In this document: piece after piece, positions 60,044 to 61,064 of the stretch
Position numbering within the stretch: the first letter of the stretch is position 1
How the letters are laid out: every line of letters begins with the position of its first letter
Origin: Micavibrio_A sp964423095
Lineage (GTDB): Bacteria > Pseudomonadota > Alphaproteobacteria > Micavibrionales > Micavibrionaceae
NCBI GenBank assembly: GCA_964423095.1
Contig: CAYRDI010000006.1
Span: forward strand, 1 to 61,064
Length of the DNA stretch: 61,064 nucleotides
Reading direction: 5' to 3'
Position numbers and translations under genes: made by a program
Notes under the pieces: model-generated
Database searches by the model: none
What the model was told of the DNA's origin: nothing
What the model saw: the letters and a program-made list of their open reading frames with translations, nothing else

Positions 60044-60493
60044 ATGAATAGTAGAGGAGCTTTGTATTCTGTATGGGCGGATGGCAGTTATCGCGACAGC
60101 ACGGCAAAAGTCGGTGCGGGGTGGCTGATCCGTCATGACGGTTTTGAACGTGATGGGTTCAAAAGTATCGACAAATTAGACAGACTTGATCGTCCACGTG
60201 GTTCCGACATCGCGGAAATGTTTGCAGTCTCCTGCTCCTTGCGCGAAATACCGTCGGGTTCAACGGTTCATCTGCACATGGATTGCAAGAATATTTTAGA
60301 ATGGATCGTGCAGCGTCGTCTGGGAAGCAAAACGACGCCGACTCTTGGCCGGTTTTTCGAAGAGGTCATGCTTGGCACGGAAAAATTGGCACATCTGGAT
60401 GTATCGTTTCATAACGGGCGAAACAATGCGGGCATAAACCGCGTCCACATATTATCCCGCCGCGCATCAAGCCCACAAAGTCCGCGTCTATAA
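60044..60493 (+). CDS. RNase H-fold protein with an altered active site
   Basis: A 149-residue protein with the RNase H opening strand YSVWADGSYRDSTAKVGAGWLI. Asp13, Glu58 (SDIAEMFA) and Asp80 (LHMDCKNI) match three catalytic acids. The fourth, usually Asp in a N-x2-AD motif, is His135 here (INRVHILS). It may therefore be weakened, use a different metal geometry, or have another role. The 176-base gap before it is AT-rich, with no clear gene. The ATG at 60044 is chosen over an in-frame upstream start. Confidence 0.65.
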   Translation: MNSRGALYSVWADGSYRDSTAKVGAGWLIRHDGFERDGFKSIDKLDRLDRPRGSDIAEMFAVSCSLREIPSGSTVHLHMDCKNILEWIVQRRLGSKTTPTLGRFFEEVMLGTEKLAHLDVSFHNGRNNAGINRVHILSRRASSPQSPRL

Positions 60494-60540
60494 CGCTAAA
60501 TAACTTTGCTGTGACCTTGAGGTTTTTTTGCAGAGGATCG

Positions 60541-61064
60541 CTATCTTTCGGCGGCCGCTTCTATATTGGTGAACCCCTGGTCCATGGTTTTTTTCATCAT
60601 TTTATCGCAGTTCATGATCGTCCCCATCAGCTTGCCCATGAAATTGGTACGGCCATAATTAGACCATGTGATCTTCGTCTGACCCGCACCTTGCGGTTCC
60701 AGCGTGAAGGAGGCGTCCTGTTCGCCGCTGAGAGGTTTGATGAAGACAAGGTGCATAACGACTTTTTGGTCTGGTACGCTCTGCGTAATCGTCATCTTGC
60801 CTTTGCCAACTTTGGCATTGCCATCCCACGCCATAGAGGCACCCACGCCGGCATCCGGCCCGTTGAAGTTCGTTTTGGCGTTCGGGTCCATTTCTGCCCA
60901 AGGCGACCATCGATCCCATTGGCCAAGATTGTTTATCAAGGGAAAAATAGCGGATGGCGCAGCGTTTATGGTTGCGGTGCGCTCGTAGAGAAAGTCATCC
61001 GGTTTTTGTGAGGCAACAAACAATATTGACCCGATAGCGAGGATGATCAGAGTAAGGATAATGG
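60541..61064 (-). CDS. SRPBCC/START-like protein (5' end outside window)
   Basis: At least 174 residues. An N-terminal membrane helix (TLIILAIGSILFVA) continues past the window edge, so the start is not seen. It is followed by the SRPBCC fold: ERTATINAAPSAIFPLINNLGQW, then SPWAEMD and the C-terminal helix NCDKMMKKTMDQGFTNIEAAA. Such proteins bind hydrophobic ligands; the ligand is unknown. It converges on the RNase H-like gene. Confidence 0.85.
   Translation of the reverse strand, partial: IILTLIILAIGSILFVASQKPDDFLYERTATINAAPSAIFPLINNLGQWDRWSPWAEMDPNAKTNFNGPDAGVGASMAWDGNAKVGKGKMTITQSVPDQKVVMHLVFIKPLSGEQDASFTLEPQGAGQTKITWSNYGRTNFMGKLMGTIMNCDKMMKKTMDQGFTNIEAAAER

Noticed and set aside
1..61064. 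CRISPR arrays, insertion sequences, integrases, phage genes, toxin-antitoxin pairs
   Set aside because: No regularly spaced repeats, transposase motifs or phage structural genes were seen. The VWA/Nudix islet has no flanking repeat or attachment site that I can find.

Overview
This window comes from an alphaproteobacterial chromosome. Four things point there: a CckA-type hybrid histidine kinase, matches to the CtrA motif TTAA-N7-TTAA, an alphaproteobacterial SOS box (GTTC-N7-GTTC) before recA, and clade-typical families (TrcR/DUF1013, DUF1192, DUF6468, MotE). The flagellar set and general gene style would fit a Micavibrio-like or Rhodospirillales-like lineage, but no ribosomal RNA is present, so anything below class level is a guess. 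Almost the whole window is dense chromosomal coding sequence. I see no CRISPR array, insertion sequence, integrase or prophage. Coverage is complete for clear genes; weak promoters are listed only where a plausible motif is visible.

Region 1 (about 1.0-18.5 kb) is a flagellar and chemotaxis locus. A leftward operon flgF-flgG-flgA-flgH builds the rod and the L-ring. A rightward block fliL-fliM-DUF6468-motE supplies motor parts, followed by cheY-cheZ behind a CtrA-type box and then by a 1112-residue AMIN-like/TPR envelope protein. A second leftward operon (FlhB C-domain paralogue, 84-aa protein, fliO, fliP, gamma-glutamylcyclotransferase-like) diverges from the rightward flgB-flgC-fliE-fliQ-DUF486-fliR-flhB operon. 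Sigma-54-like promoters precede flgF and flgB. cckA follows directly, so the kinase expected to drive CtrA sits beside candidate CtrA targets.

Region 2 (about 21-34 kb) opens with a visibly AT-richer pair: a CobT-like VWA protein with a near-leaderless promoter, and a Nudix hydrolase. An ABC exporter diverges from the SOS-controlled recA. Housekeeping genes follow: smpB, dapA, a soluble lytic transglycosylase, a LuxR-type regulator with a degenerate receiver, a CCA-adding enzyme, a 58-aa protein, hemF and trmL.

Region 3 (about 34-50.5 kb) holds the bc1 complex (Rieske protein plus a single fused cytochrome b/c1 gene), DUF924, a Na/Pi-cotransporter-like protein whose only good start is ATT, and an ALDH7-type dehydrogenase. 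It also has DUF465, TrcR, DUF1192, glyoxalase II, two methyltransferase genes (one an unusual 818-residue fusion), comF, a UbiH-like monooxygenase, grxC and a Nit-type amidohydrolase.

Region 4 (about 50.5-61 kb) contains a HerA-like ATPase and a leftward Fur-box-controlled set (FTR1 iron permease, LpxR-like lipid A deacylase, XRE regulator). A carboxylesterase is followed by an HNH nuclease behind a structured leader, then several very small genes with their own strong terminators. The end holds dsbB, tRNA-Leu(CAA), a His/Asp-rich secreted protein, amt, an RNase-H-fold protein lacking one catalytic acid, and a truncated SRPBCC protein at the window edge.
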